Shown: positions 54,034 to 62,116, counted from the stretch's first letter. The stretch: DNA of 64,000 bases from Acidovorax_G lacteus (GCF_039540375.1 NZ_BAABEX010000031.1:54239-118238); one strand, 5' to 3'. Notes: generated from the letters alone by a model not told the origin. Program-made: numbers and translations.

Positions 54034-54402
54034 TCATGCCATGGAGTGCAGGCCCACCTTGTTGCCTTCGGTGTCGATGAAGTGCGCAAAGTAGCCGTAG
54101 CCGTTGCCGATCTCGGTTTTGGGCACCACCACGGTGCCACCGGCTGCCGCTGCGCGGGCGAGCATCGGGGCCAGGTCGTCCCCGCCGTTGAGGTACACCA
54201 TCGTGCCGTCGGCCGCGGGGCGGCTGCCCTCGCCCTGCACGATCGCGCCGCCCACCGCTTCAGGGTCGCTGGACAGCATGCCCATGGTGCTGTCGCCCAT
54301 CGACACGGTGCCGATCTCGGTGCCCAGCACCGCCTCATAAAACCGCTTGGCGCGGGCAAAGTCGGTCACAGGGATCTCGAACCAGTTCAGCGTATGGGCC
54401 AT
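54034..54402 (-). CDS. VOC-family (glyoxalase-like) protein
   Basis: 122 aa with paired beta-alpha-beta-beta-beta units: NWFEIPVTDFARAKRFYEAVLG at the start and GNGYGYFAHFIDTEGNKVGLH near the end. This matches the vicinal-oxygen-chelate family used by glyoxalases, dioxygenases and resistance proteins. Substrate unknown. Confidence 0.88.
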   Translation of the reverse strand: MAHTLNWFEIPVTDFARAKRFYEAVLGTEIGTVSMGDSTMGMLSSDPEAVGGAIVQGEGSRPAADGTMVYLNGGDDLAPMLARAAAAGGTVVVPKTEIGNGYGYFAHFIDTEGNKVGLHSMA

Positions 54403-54515
54403 GGCAAGGCGCTCCAGTGGACAAGGGATGCCGCACAGCGTAGCGGTTTGCGCAGCGCTTGCCCAGCGGCGTCTGGCTGCGCCCAGGGCAGTACCCCAGT
54501 GCGCACCGCAGGCCC

Positions 54516-55184
54516 TTAAGGCCCGCCCCAGCGGCAGGCCGCAAAGCCGTGCAGGCCGCTCACACGCGCCCGGCGCGCATAGGTGCCCGCGGCCGAGGTG
54601 TCGCCCACCACCACGTCGAAGTCGGTCGCATCGAGCTGGCCGCGCGCCTGCCAGCAATCGGCCTGGCGCAGGGCCGCCGTGGGCGGCACCGGCCGTGCGG
54701 GCAGGGCTTCGTCGAGCTTGATCTGCGCAAACTTGGCCCGGAAGAAGCGCCCGCCCCCGGCCAGGGCCGACGCATCGGGCACAAACATCCATTCGCCGCC
54801 GTCGTTGGGCTCGTACCGCAGCACGCCCGGCACCTGCAGCCGCCCGGTGATGGCCAGCCCGCCGTACAGGTGCCCCACGTCCAGCGACACGGTCTGCGGC
54901 AGGCGCAGCACGCGGGTGCAGCCGTTGGGCTCTGCCTCCTCGCCCGGGTACACCTTGGTAAAGCCGCGCAGCAGGTGCAGGCGCAGGCCCGGCGGCAGCG
55001 CCGCCGTCACGCCGGGCGGGCTGATGTCGCAGGTCTCGCCCTGGGCGCAGGTCACCAGATAGCAAAGCGGGGCCGCGTGGGCAGCGCCCGCAGTGCCTGC
55101 GCCCCCCACGGCCCCCAGCAGCGCCCACAGTACGCACGCCGCGCGCGCAGGGGTCGCCCACGGCGGCCGTCTGTGGTGCGGCAT
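54516..55184 (-). CDS. Exported protein, unknown
   Basis: 222 aa. A twin-arginine-free signal peptide (hydrophobic VLWALLGAVGGAG, cleavage near AHAAP) is followed by a Cys-rich start of the mature part (CYLVTCAQGETC) and further cysteines at NGCTRV, QADCW and AACRW: six in all, suggesting disulfides. No family recognised. A longer start at 55220 is possible. Confidence 0.6.
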   Translation of the reverse strand: MPHHRRPPWATPARAACVLWALLGAVGGAGTAGAAHAAPLCYLVTCAQGETCDISPPGVTAALPPGLRLHLLRGFTKVYPGEEAEPNGCTRVLRLPQTVSLDVGHLYGGLAITGRLQVPGVLRYEPNDGGEWMFVPDASALAGGGRFFRAKFAQIKLDEALPARPVPPTAALRQADCWQARGQLDATDFDVVVGDTSAAGTYARRARVSGLHGFAACRWGGP

Positions 55185-55306
55185 CCTCGCACCGCGGGCC
55201 GGGTGTGCATCAGCATTCATACGGTGCGACTGAAGGAATCGAAAACAGCATCGTGGTGGGCCTTGTCCGATGGGGCCGTGGCATTGTGCGGCAGCGAGGC
55301 CGCCCG

Positions 55307-55723
55307 TCACATTGCCGCAGGCATGGTGGCCCCAGGTGCTGCCCGCCGCATGTGAAACCGCACCAGGTACACCGCCAGCAGCACGCAGGGCAGCGTGAGC
55401 ACCAGCCCCACCGCTGCGGCGCGCGGCAGGTCGGCCCATGCGACAGCACCACCGCCCGGGGCCGCCAGCGGCCACAGCAGCAGGCCCGCACACCCCGCAG
55501 CGGTGCCCAGCACCGGCATCCACCGTGGCGCAGGCGCATCAAGCACCCAGCGCAGGCCCATGAGCGCGTGGCAGACCCAGGCCAGTAGCACGGTCAGGCC
55601 CGCCAGCACGCCGGGCAGCCCATGGGCGCCCGACGTGCCCACCACCACCAGCGAGCCCAGCAGCCCGTAGGCCGACAGGAGGTAGCAGGCTGTGGTGATG
55701 AGCGCGCGGCGCAGGTGGAGCAT
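55307..55723 (-). CDS. Four-helix membrane protein, unknown
   Basis: 138 aa with four hydrophobic segments (about 8-28, 35-55, 70-90, 105-125). It lies 12 bp before the MAPEG gene on the same strand in transcription order, so the two may be co-transcribed. No family recognised. Confidence 0.65.
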   Translation of the reverse strand: MLHLRRALITTACYLLSAYGLLGSLVVVGTSGAHGLPGVLAGLTVLLAWVCHALMGLRWVLDAPAPRWMPVLGTAAGCAGLLLWPLAAPGGGAVAWADLPRAAAVGLVLTLPCVLLAVYLVRFHMRRAAPGATMPAAM

Positions 55724-55735
55724 GGCGTGCAGTCC

Positions 55736-56137
55736 CTACACCGCCAGCGCGAGCAGTACCACCAGCGCCACACCCGCGACGTAGGTGCCCAGGGCTCCGG
55801 CAAATCGGATGGGGTTGGGGCGCGAGAGCGTGGTTGCAGTGAGCATGCCCACCGCAAACAGCACACGCGCCAGCGTGGCCAGCACCATGGCCACCAGGGC
55901 CGGGGTGCTGGGAGCCAGCATGCCCAGGGCCAGGCACAGCAGGGCCAGCATGGGCGCGTATTCAGCGGTGTTGCCGTGCGCGCGCACCAGGCGGTTGAGC
56001 CAGGCGTCGGGGTCGTCGCTCACGCCGATCAGGCGCTGGCTGCGGATGCGCGCCAGCGACACGGCCGTGCCCAGGCCAAACAGCAACAGACCCAGCGCAC
56101 ACGCGCAGGCCACGGCAAGGGGGTGGATGGATGGCAT
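55736..56137 (-). CDS. MAPEG-family membrane protein
   Basis: 133 aa, four membrane helices, with VRAHGNTAEYAPMLALLCLAL and NPIRFAGALGTY matching the MAPEG family (membrane-associated eicosanoid/glutathione proteins). The E-x-x-P (EYAPML) motif is present. The bacterial members' function is mostly unknown. Confidence 0.85.
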   Translation of the reverse strand: MPSIHPLAVACACALGLLLFGLGTAVSLARIRSQRLIGVSDDPDAWLNRLVRAHGNTAEYAPMLALLCLALGMLAPSTPALVAMVLATLARVLFAVGMLTATTLSRPNPIRFAGALGTYVAGVALVVLLALAV

Positions 56138-56269
56138 GGGGTGAAGGTCCTGTCAGGTGCAACCAGACGCAGCCAACGGTGCAGCGGCGCTGCCCGATGG
56201 TAAGCGTGCGCGTGGGGGCCTTGTGCGGGCGGCGCAGGGCCAGCCGGGCCGATGTCGGCCGCGCACGCG

Positions 56270-56620
56270 TCAGCGGCCCTGCGCCGGGTCTGTGCGGGCG
56301 GCCGACCGCCAGGCGCGCCAGCCGCCCAGTGCAATGGCGGCCGCCCAGCTCAGCACCAGCGCGATCGGCATGGCGTGCGATCCACTGGCGTCGCGAAACT
56401 GCACCAGCAGCAGACTCAGCGGCAGCACGCCCACCACCACCGCCGCGGCAGAACCTCCCCAGCGCTGGCACAGGTATCCCGCGCCCGCCATGGGCAGCGC
56501 CATCAGAAACTGCCCACTCCAGGGCACGCCCGCCCACAACAATCCAAGGCCAATAAACGACAACCCAAATCCCGCCGCAGCGCTGGCCAGGTCTTTGGCG
56601 GGGTGGGGGGTGGTGTTCAT
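56270..56620 (-). CDS. Small membrane protein, unknown
   Basis: 116 aa with about three hydrophobic segments. Begins MNTTPHPAKDLASAAAG; a 16-codon upstream extension is disfavoured. No family recognised. Confidence 0.55.
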   Translation of the reverse strand: MNTTPHPAKDLASAAAGFGLSFIGLGLLWAGVPWSGQFLMALPMAGAGYLCQRWGGSAAAVVVGVLPLSLLLVQFRDASGSHAMPIALVLSWAAAIALGGWRAWRSAARTDPAQGR

Positions 56621-56800
56621 GCCAACGGGTCCTTGGGGCGATGTGGCGGGTGCCACGGTGTCAGGCAATGCCAGGGCAGGGCGACGGCTGCGCGAGGCGA
56701 TCTACGCGGCAGCACGGCCGCCAGCCGACCGCACCATAAAACCCGCGATGCCGGTTGGCAAGCGTTTTGGTGGCGTACCCTGCTGGCGATGCGCCTGTGC

Positions 56801-57106
56801 TCAGCCCTTGGCCCGGATCACCAGCATCGCCACCAGCGGAAACACAGCGCCCAGGCCCGCCACCACAGCGGCCCACAGGCGGTGCGCGCCCGACGCCCGC
56901 ACCGCCCGCCATGCGCACACGCCGGCCAGCACCAGGGCGCTGGGGCTGGCGTAGAGCCAGAAGGCCACCAGGTTCCAGCCCCGGCCCCAGCCCTCGCCGG
57001 TGGCGCGCATGGCCAGCAACGCTGCGTACAGCGCCAGCGTCAAGAAGGCGGCCACCACCAGCCAGCGGTCACGCGCAAGGCCGGCTGTCCAGGGGTGTTG
57101 TGGCAT
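56801..57106 (-). CDS. Small membrane protein, unknown
   Basis: 101 aa with three hydrophobic segments (about 13-32, 45-65, 78-98), consistent with an inner-membrane protein. No family recognised. In the same orientation as its neighbours. Confidence 0.6.
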   Translation of the reverse strand: MPQHPWTAGLARDRWLVVAAFLTLALYAALLAMRATGEGWGRGWNLVAFWLYASPSALVLAGVCAWRAVRASGAHRLWAAVVAGLGAVFPLVAMLVIRAKG

Positions 57107-57182
57107 GGCAGCTGCGGTGGGTGGATGGCCTGCGGTGCTGGCGGTGCAGGTGTCTGCGCAGTGGCGCGGGTGGCTGCAGCAG

Positions 57183-57569
57183 TCAGGCCTGGGCGGCATT
57201 CGACACCTCGATGAGGTTGCCGTCCGGATCGCGGAAGTACACCGACAGAATCGGCCCGGTGGCGCCCGTGCGGGGCACAGGCCCCTCCAGCACTGGCACG
57301 CCGCAGGTCTGCAGGTGCGCCAGCACCGCCTCAATGGGTGTGGACGTGATGAAGCACAGGTCGGCCGAGCCGGGCGTAGGCCGGTGGGCCTTGGGCTCGA
57401 ACTCGCGCCCATGCGGGTGCAGGTTGATCTTTTGCGCCCCAAACGCCAGCGCCCGGCGCTGCGCGCCAAAGGTGATCGGGGTCATGCCCAGCACACGGGC
57501 GTAGAAGTCGCAGCTTGCGTCAACGTCTGCAACGGTGAGCACCAGATGGTCCAGATGGTCGATGTGCAT
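57183..57569 (-). CDS. VOC-family (glyoxalase/dioxygenase-like) protein
   Basis: 128 aa. IDHLDHLVLTVADVDASCDFYARVLGM and YFRDPDGNLIEVSN are the two metal-binding halves typical of VOC proteins (STM3117-like branch). His and Glu ligand residues are in place. The start at the ATG 57569 is preferred over a TTG 21 nt upstream. Probable oxidoreductase or resistance role; substrate unknown. Confidence 0.9.
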   Translation of the reverse strand: MHIDHLDHLVLTVADVDASCDFYARVLGMTPITFGAQRRALAFGAQKINLHPHGREFEPKAHRPTPGSADLCFITSTPIEAVLAHLQTCGVPVLEGPVPRTGATGPILSVYFRDPDGNLIEVSNAAQA

Positions 57570-57610
57570 GGGCGGGAGTCCGTTTGTCAACTGGGGCAGT
57601 AACGGCTGCT

Positions 57611-57663
57611 TTTGCTATTGAAATCGTAGCGGCTCGTGCTTGATTTTGCTACATGAGCAGCCC
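57611..57663. repeat. Two-hairpin intergenic repeat (reverse orientation, partly decayed)
   Basis: GCTATTGAAATCGTAGC small stem followed by GCTCGTGCTTGATTTTGCTACATGAGC; the left large arm is intact, the right one has mismatches. Confidence 0.75.
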
Positions 57664-57869
57664 AAATGCCTTGAATCCATGCCCAGGCAGCCGGTTTGGC
57701 CTTTGCCGCGCTGCGGGCATGCGCGTGTCCGCAGCGCACCGGGCGACCCGCGCACGGCGGCGGCGCAGCGGCCAGGTGCTGTAGCGCGCTGGCATCAGCG
57801 ATACCGCCGTAGCTTAAGACCGTGGCCCCAGCCCGGATACCATGCGGAGCACGACAAGGAGAGGGCGAC

Positions 57870-58142
57870 ATGACACTGACCTGGCGACGACTTGGCTACC
57901 TCGGGTTCATGATCCCGTTTGCGTTCTGGGGCCTCGCGGCCGTGTTGTTTGGGCACATGGCGTTTGGCGCATTCCGCGTGGCCTTTGTGCTGGCCGCGAT
58001 CACCGTGTGGGTGGTGGGCAACCGCCTCAACGGGGACGACACCGACGACGACGGCAAAGCCCCCCACCTCACCTTCGGCATGCCCATGCAAAAGGCCGGT
58101 GTGCTGGTCAGCCTGGCCGGGCTGGTGCTGACGTTCTTGTAG
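57870..58142 (+). CDS. Two-to-three-helix membrane protein, unknown
   Basis: 90 aa. Hydrophobic segments about 10-30, 32-50 and 70-90 flank a short acidic loop (GDDTDDDGK). Excellent ribosome site AAGGAGAGG. Its stop (58142) is at the left edge of the integron array, only about 34 bp from the terminal attC half-site. No family recognised. Confidence 0.65.
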   Translation: MTLTWRRLGYLGFMIPFAFWGLAAVLFGHMAFGAFRVAFVLAAITVWVVGNRLNGDDTDDDGKAPHLTFGMPMQKAGVLVSLAGLVLTFL

Positions 58143-58183
58143 CGGGTTGCCGGTGGGGGTCGGCTCGAGCGAAGGGTTAGGCG
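58143..58183 (-). other. Truncated terminal attC; distal end of integron array
   Basis: On the minus strand: core GCCTAAC (58182-58176) then CCTTCGCTCGAGCCGAC, the normal start of an attC. The complementary L' arm and the second core GTTRRRY are absent before the chromosomal gene at 58142. It therefore looks like a half-site marking the last cassette. The RidA stop codon TAA lies in this core. Confidence 0.65.
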
Positions 58184-58665
58184 CCACCGGCTTGATGCCC
58201 GACCCGGAAGATGAAGTCGAGCTCGACAGCCGCGCCCTTGGGAAGCTGGGCAACGCCCACGGAGGTTCGAGAGTGTGCTGAACTTGTCCCGAGCACTGCC
58301 ACTAGCAAATTTGAAGCTGCATCGGCGACTTCACTGTGTTGGGTGAAGTCTGCTGCCGAGCGGATGAAGACGGACATGCGAGGAACGCAGATGACGGCAT
58401 CGAGCGAACCACATGCTTGCCTGACCAGGGCCAGTGCTCGGATGGTGCTGACCTTTGCAGCGAATGCTGCTTGCTCTAACGACACCTCGGAACCTACGCA
58501 GCCAACGACGGCAACTGTGTCAGCGATGCGCGGGATCTGACCGCTGACATAGACAAGGTCTCCGTCGCGCAAAGCTGGGGTGTAGTGGCCACCGATTTTG
58601 ATGGGTGCGGAAACGGGGAACCCTAAGAGCTGGGCTTCGGCTTCGAATCGAAGGTCTGCAGACAT
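58177..58665 (-). CDS. Cassette gene: RidA-family protein
   Basis: 162 aa. LVYVSGQIPRIADTVAVVGCVGSE and RTSVGVAQLPKGAAVELDFIF match the RidA/YjgF/YER057c family, which deaminates reactive enamines and related imines; the conserved RTSVGV arginine is present. The stop codon is provided by the attC core. Last cassette of the array. Confidence 0.85.
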   Translation of the reverse strand: MSADLRFEAEAQLLGFPVSAPIKIGGHYTPALRDGDLVYVSGQIPRIADTVAVVGCVGSEVSLEQAAFAAKVSTIRALALVRQACGSLDAVICVPRMSVFIRSAADFTQHSEVADAASNLLVAVLGTSSAHSRTSVGVAQLPKGAAVELDFIFRVGHQAGGA

Positions 58666-58676
58666 TGAAATGTGGT

Positions 58677-58748
58677 GCCTAACGTTGGAGGTAAGGGGCG
58701 CGGAGCCGGCTTGCCGGCAGAGCGTTCCTCTTGATCGAGAGGTTAGGC
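58677..58748 (-). other. attC site (72 bp)
   Basis: Cores GCCTAAC (58677-58683) and GTTAGGC (58742-58748) enclose an imperfect palindrome with inner stem GCCGGCTTGCCGGC. Belongs to the cassette of the gene at 58752. Confidence 0.88.
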
Positions 58749-58751
58749 GTT

Positions 58752-59012
58752 TTATGCATAGAAAGACCGTTCTAGTGCAATGAGCCGCCCACCAAGTTGT
58801 GGATAGAGAAGTGCGGGATCTTGCTCAACCACTAACCGAGCAATAAGCCCTTTGGCTTTTTCGGCGTTTGATTTATCTCCACGGGCGATTGCATCCAAGC
58901 GCTGATTAATTGCCAGAAGCGCTCGGTGGGCGTACTCGTCAATACCCTCGGTCTTGGCAAGAGCGCTTACCGCAGTGCGGCAGTATTCAAGTTCAGTTGG
59001 ATCGAGGCTCAT
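58752..59012 (-). CDS. Cassette gene: small protein, unknown
   Basis: 86 aa, predicted all-helical. It begins MSLDPTELEYCRTAVSALAK and has no recognised family. In the leftward cassette orientation. Start at 59012, abutting the preceding attC. Confidence 0.6.
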   Translation of the reverse strand: MSLDPTELEYCRTAVSALAKTEGIDEYAHRALLAINQRLDAIARGDKSNAEKAKGLIARLVVEQDPALLYPQLGGRLIALERSFYA

Positions 59013-59018
59013 GGCAAG

Positions 59019-59111
59019 GCCTAACGTCGGGGTTAACCGGCGAGCCGCGATAGGGCCGGGAGTGAAGCGAAGGGCCACCGCGGACCGTCCGTGTTGGACA
59101 CCCTGTTAGAC
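59019..59111 (-). other. attC site (93 bp)
   Basis: Cores GCCTAAC (59019-59025) and GTTAGAC (59105-59111). The Zn-ribbon stop codon TAA lies inside its core. Confidence 0.85.
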
Positions 59112-59465
59112 CGCATCGCCATTTTCGCGTTTATGGGCATGACCGAAGCCGACCGGCCGCCTGAAGTTCATCTTCGAGCCGTCATTGTCATAAGCGTGTG
59201 GCCTGGCGATTCGGGACGCCACGACCCACCATAGACTGTAAAGCGGTACAGCAAGCAATACAGGAACCCAGCTCCGCGTGACGAGAGCTACCAACGGCGA
59301 GAACCATAATAGCGCCAGTCCGAGCGCTAATGCGCTATCTGATATCCAGCTCGGCGCATAAGCGAACTCACCACAGCGCGTGCAAGTAACGGGCTTACGC
59401 TCAGTGGACCGCAGGAAATACACAAGGGGCAAGCCTTTCTGCGAACAGTGCGGACAGGTCTTCAT
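59106..59465 (-). CDS. Cassette gene: zinc-ribbon membrane protein
   Basis: 119 aa. An N-terminal four-cysteine zinc ribbon (CPHC...CTRC) is followed by two hydrophobic segments (ALALGLALLWFSPLVALV and WVPVLLAVPLYSLWWVV). Starts at 59465, just after the attC core at 59469. A small membrane-anchored zinc-ribbon protein of unknown function. Confidence 0.75.
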   Translation of the reverse strand: MKTCPHCSQKGLPLVYFLRSTERKPVTCTRCGEFAYAPSWISDSALALGLALLWFSPLVALVTRSWVPVLLAVPLYSLWWVVASRIARPHAYDNDGSKMNFRRPVGFGHAHKRENGDAV

Positions 59466-59468
59466 GCG

Positions 59469-59528
59469 GCCTAACGGACAAGATAAGCGGCCCGCAGAAT
59501 GCGGGTCCGCTTGAGCGCAGAGTTAGGC
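59469..59528 (-). other. attC site, R-type (60 bp)
   Basis: Cores GCCTAAC and GTTAGGC. Between the cores the sequence is the same as at 60895, 61867, 62111, 62355 and 63655. It is the attC of repeat cassette R1. Confidence 0.92.
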
Positions 59529-59718
59529 ACTGCGCTATGGAACAAAGAGCCGCCTGAGCCCAGTGGACTAGCACAAGCACCCCAAAAGGCTTGAACACCC
59601 AACGTCCCCAACAGGCGAAGCCCGCCGCGGCGACCGCGTACCACCGCACAGGCGCTTGAACGGGTGGCGGCGGTTTGTGAATGCATGGGCTGTGCGGGCC
59701 GGAATGTGAACAGGCTAA
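59475..59718 (-). repeat. Repeated 244-bp cassette R1
   Basis: One of five copies of the same cassette (R1-R5), each exactly 244 bp from cleavage point to cleavage point. On the minus strand it opens with TTAGCC, then TGTTCACATTCCGG, and a 71-codon frame runs from ATG 59686 to a TAG formed by the attC core (59471). Frame B (start GTG 59649) reads through the attC. Placed upstream of the zinc-ribbon cassette. The 71-residue product has no recognised family. Confidence 0.85.
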
Positions 59719-59823
59719 CGTTTGAGCTAACCGGCCCGCAATTGGAGGACGCCGCAGGGCCAGAATGAAATGAGACCCGAAGGCGGCATGCCGTTGCGGG
59801 TCCGGTTGAGCGATGGGTTAGCC
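59713..59823 (-). other. attC site (111 bp)
   Basis: Long attC with cores GGCTAAC (59713-59719) and GTTAGCC (59817-59823). It closes the cassette of the HExxH protein and opens R1. Confidence 0.85.
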
Positions 59824-59830
59824 GGCACTT

Positions 59831-60874
59831 TCAGAAGGCGCCTCGCTCGGGAGCGCCATGCCAGCCCTCCGGCCTTGGGGCCCACGAAGGATCCGGTTCC
59901 CGCTCGAGTACGGCGCAGGCAGCGGCCCCCAGATCGATGCCGAGGTGCTGCCTGGCAGACGACGCCGCGCCATCCGCAAGGTCTGCGGCTAGAGCGAACT
60001 GACGGAACCGTTCCCAGTCGGCGGCGAACTGCGACACGAGAATTTTCGCCAGGTCGTATGACAGTTCGTTACCCTCGTCGCTCCGGAGGAAGGACTTGCC
60101 TGACCAGAACTCTTGAATCTCCTCTGCTCCCCAGAACTTCAGATGACGGGCGTGTAGCTGCCGGGGATTCGCCTGCGCTTGTGGTGGAGGGCAGAGCCGG
60201 AACTCCGTGTTGACCGCGAGACCTTCGTTGAGCCATGCCGGGATAGGCAGGTGACTCAAGCAAGCGTGCGTCAACTCATGTGCGATGACAGGCTCTACAG
60301 ACCGAAGATCCGCCTTCACGGTGACAAAGTGGCCACAGCCCCTATTGATATACATCCCGCTGCTGGAGGCGAACTCTCCGGCCTCTGGGTAGTAGTGCGA
60401 AATATACCGGTAGTAAGACTCGTCTTCGTCGAAGACGATCAGGATGTCGTTGCCCCACTCAGGCGTCGCAGCAACCCCGTGCAGCACCCGGACGATTCGT
60501 TGCACCGTCTTGTTGACGAAGGCAAGCGTCGCATCGGCAACATTGGCAGGCAGAGTTGAGACCAGGATGGCCGAGCCTTGTGCTCGCACTCGGTATTCCT
60601 GTCCCAGAGCGACGCGTAGGTGCTCCAGCCACGCACGTTCGCATGAGGACCATGCCTCTGCTTTGGCTGATTCGACAGGTACGGCTTCGATCCAGCGATT
60701 CACCGCATCCCAATCTACGACGGGGAATCCACCTGCATCGACTAGGGAAGCGGCGAGGTCGAACGGTTCAGAGTCCGGGACGCTAATCCTGTCTGGCGGT
60801 TCCACAACCGCGTCGGCACCGCCCTTGGCTTCAGCCTTTGGGGCGCGAATCAGAGACTTAAGAAGCTTGAGCAC
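59831..60874 (-). CDS. Cassette gene: HExxH metalloprotease-like protein
   Basis: About 347 aa from GTG 60874. Zinc motif HELTH followed 14 residues on by WLNEGLAV (HExxH...E gluzincin arrangement), in the context SVEPVIAHELTHACLSHLP. The rest is not recognised; the N-terminus is acidic. No ATG lies between the attC and the conserved region, and the frame is continuous with R2 frame B across the attC (fusion up to 61075). Start therefore uncertain. Confidence 0.72.
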   Translation of the reverse strand: MLKLLKSLIRAPKAEAKGGADAVVEPPDRISVPDSEPFDLAASLVDAGGFPVVDWDAVNRWIEAVPVESAKAEAWSSCERAWLEHLRVALGQEYRVRAQGSAILVSTLPANVADATLAFVNKTVQRIVRVLHGVAATPEWGNDILIVFDEDESYYRYISHYYPEAGEFASSSGMYINRGCGHFVTVKADLRSVEPVIAHELTHACLSHLPIPAWLNEGLAVNTEFRLCPPPQAQANPRQLHARHLKFWGAEEIQEFWSGKSFLRSDEGNELSYDLAKILVSQFAADWERFRQFALAADLADGAASSARQHLGIDLGAAACAVLEREPDPSWAPRPEGWHGAPERGAF

Positions 60875-60894
60875 GATACAGAGGTGTTTGTGCA

Positions 60895-60954
60895 GGCCAA
60901 CGGACAAGATAAGCGGCCCGCAGAATGCGGGTCCGCTTGAGCGCAGAGTTAGAC
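60895..60954 (-). other. attC site, R-type (60 bp)
   Basis: Cores GGCCAAC (one base off consensus) and GTTAGAC, with the same inner sequence as the other R-type sites. It is the attC of repeat cassette R2; the core change removes the usual TAG stop of the 71-aa frame. Confidence 0.9.
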
Positions 60955-61144
60955 ACTGCGCTATAGAAAAGAGAGCTGCCTGCGCCCAGTGGACTGGCAC
61001 AAGCGCCCCAAAAGCCTTGAAAGCCCAACGGCCCCAACAGGCGAAGCCCGCCACGGCGACCGCGCACCAGCGCACAGGCGCTTGAATGGGTGGCGGTGGT
61101 TTGCAAAGGCATGGGCTGTGCGGGCCGGAATGTGAACAGGCTAA
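60901..61144 (-). repeat. Repeated 244-bp cassette R2
   Basis: Second copy, 244 bp. The 71-aa frame starts ATG 61112; because the core reads GTTGGCC the frame runs on to 60858 (84 aa). Frame B (GTG 61075) is continuous with the HExxH protein. By hand count it differs from R4 at about 14 of roughly 185 positions outside attC. Confidence 0.85.
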
Positions 61145-61219
61145 CGTTTAGCTTGAGGGGCGCAGAAACAGGCGGCGAAGCTGGCTGTTTTTGCGTCCCT
61201 CTCGAAGCGACTGTTAGAA
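61139..61219 (-). other. attC site (81 bp)
   Basis: Cores GGCTAAC (61139-61145) and GTTAGAA (61213-61219). It closes the 61214 gene cassette; the gene's stop codon TAA overlaps the core. Confidence 0.8.
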
Positions 61220-61864
61220 CCCATTTTCGGGCTCACGAAGTTTCATCTCCGGCCAAAACCTCGGTGCCAACCGTTGATAGGTTTCAGTCAGCGCCCAGGT
61301 AGGCAACTCGGACGAAGTACCTTGTGTGTTCCATTGAAGCAGCCCGACGTAGTAGTGCGGGTACTGGTAGCTGATTGGGTTCATGATTGACTGTTCCAGA
61401 GTACCCAGAGTGTCGTCGCTAAACGGGTCAGTTGCGGCGAAATGAGCAGCTACCTTGTTTCTCCATTTGTATATTTCAGGCACGACCAATTTAACGTAGT
61501 CGGTGCAGTGCTTCTTTATTTCAGATCTGTTTGCCGGATCTGCAAGTGCTGCGGACGCCCAGCCATTCTTAATCATGAGATCGACCAAGGCGACAAGACG
61601 AAGATAGTTGACTAGCGTTACAGAGAACCAGTTAAACGCACAGGGTACGACTGGCGGCGTGCTACTGCTGAAGGCTGAAAGGACGACGTGCTTTGCATAA
61701 GGATCGTCAGCAATGACCTTCAGTTCAGCCTCACGCACAGCATCAGCGAGAATTTTTAGGCCGACGTAGTTTTGCCAGAAGGCATGATAGTTGTTGAACG
61801 GCGGGTTCGCCGGATCAAGAACGATTCCTTCGACATGGTCCAATACGATGTGAGGGCTGGTCAT
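61214..61864 (-). CDS. Cassette gene: unknown protein with HEPN-like motif
   Basis: 216 aa, predicted largely helical. It contains YKWRNKVAAHFA, an R-N-x4-H pattern like the RNase motif of HEPN proteins (toxins, Abi). Otherwise unrecognised. Lower GC than the chromosomal flanks. Starts ATG 61864, directly at the end of the R3 attC; the R3 frame B reads into it in frame. The HEPN assignment is tentative. Confidence 0.55.
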   Translation of the reverse strand: MTSPHIVLDHVEGIVLDPANPPFNNYHAFWQNYVGLKILADAVREAELKVIADDPYAKHVVLSAFSSSTPPVVPCAFNWFSVTLVNYLRLVALVDLMIKNGWASAALADPANRSEIKKHCTDYVKLVVPEIYKWRNKVAAHFAATDPFSDDTLGTLEQSIMNPISYQYPHYYVGLLQWNTQGTSSELPTWALTETYQRLAPRFWPEMKLREPENGF

Positions 61865-61866
61865 GG

Positions 61867-61926
61867 TTCTAACGGACAAGATAAGCGGCCCGCAGAATGC
61901 GGGTCCGCTTGAGCGCAGAGTTAGAC
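61867..61926 (-). other. attC site, R-type (60 bp)
   Basis: Cores TTCTAAC (first base off consensus) and GTTAGAC. It is the attC of R3. Confidence 0.9.
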
Positions 61927-62116
61927 ACTGCGCTACAGAACACAGAGCTACTTGTGCCCCGTGGACTAGCACAAGCACCCCAAAAGCCTTGAAAGCCCAA
62001 CGGCCCCAACAGGCGAAGCCCAGCGCGGCGACCGCCCACCAGCGCACAGGCGCTTGAACGGGTGGCGGTGGTTTGGAAAAGCATGGGCTGTGCGGACCGG
62101 AATGTGAACAGGCTAA
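61873..62116 (-). repeat. Repeated 244-bp cassette R3
   Basis: Third copy, 244 bp, directly adjacent to R4. The 71-aa frame is ATG 62084 to TAG 61869. Frame B (GTG 62047) continues through the attC into the gene at 61214. Confidence 0.88.

Noticed and set aside
58143..58170. Possible attI site at the left end of the array
   Set aside because: No integrase gene to the left, and the attC arm order plus gene direction point to the right as the proximal side; a truncated attC explains it better.
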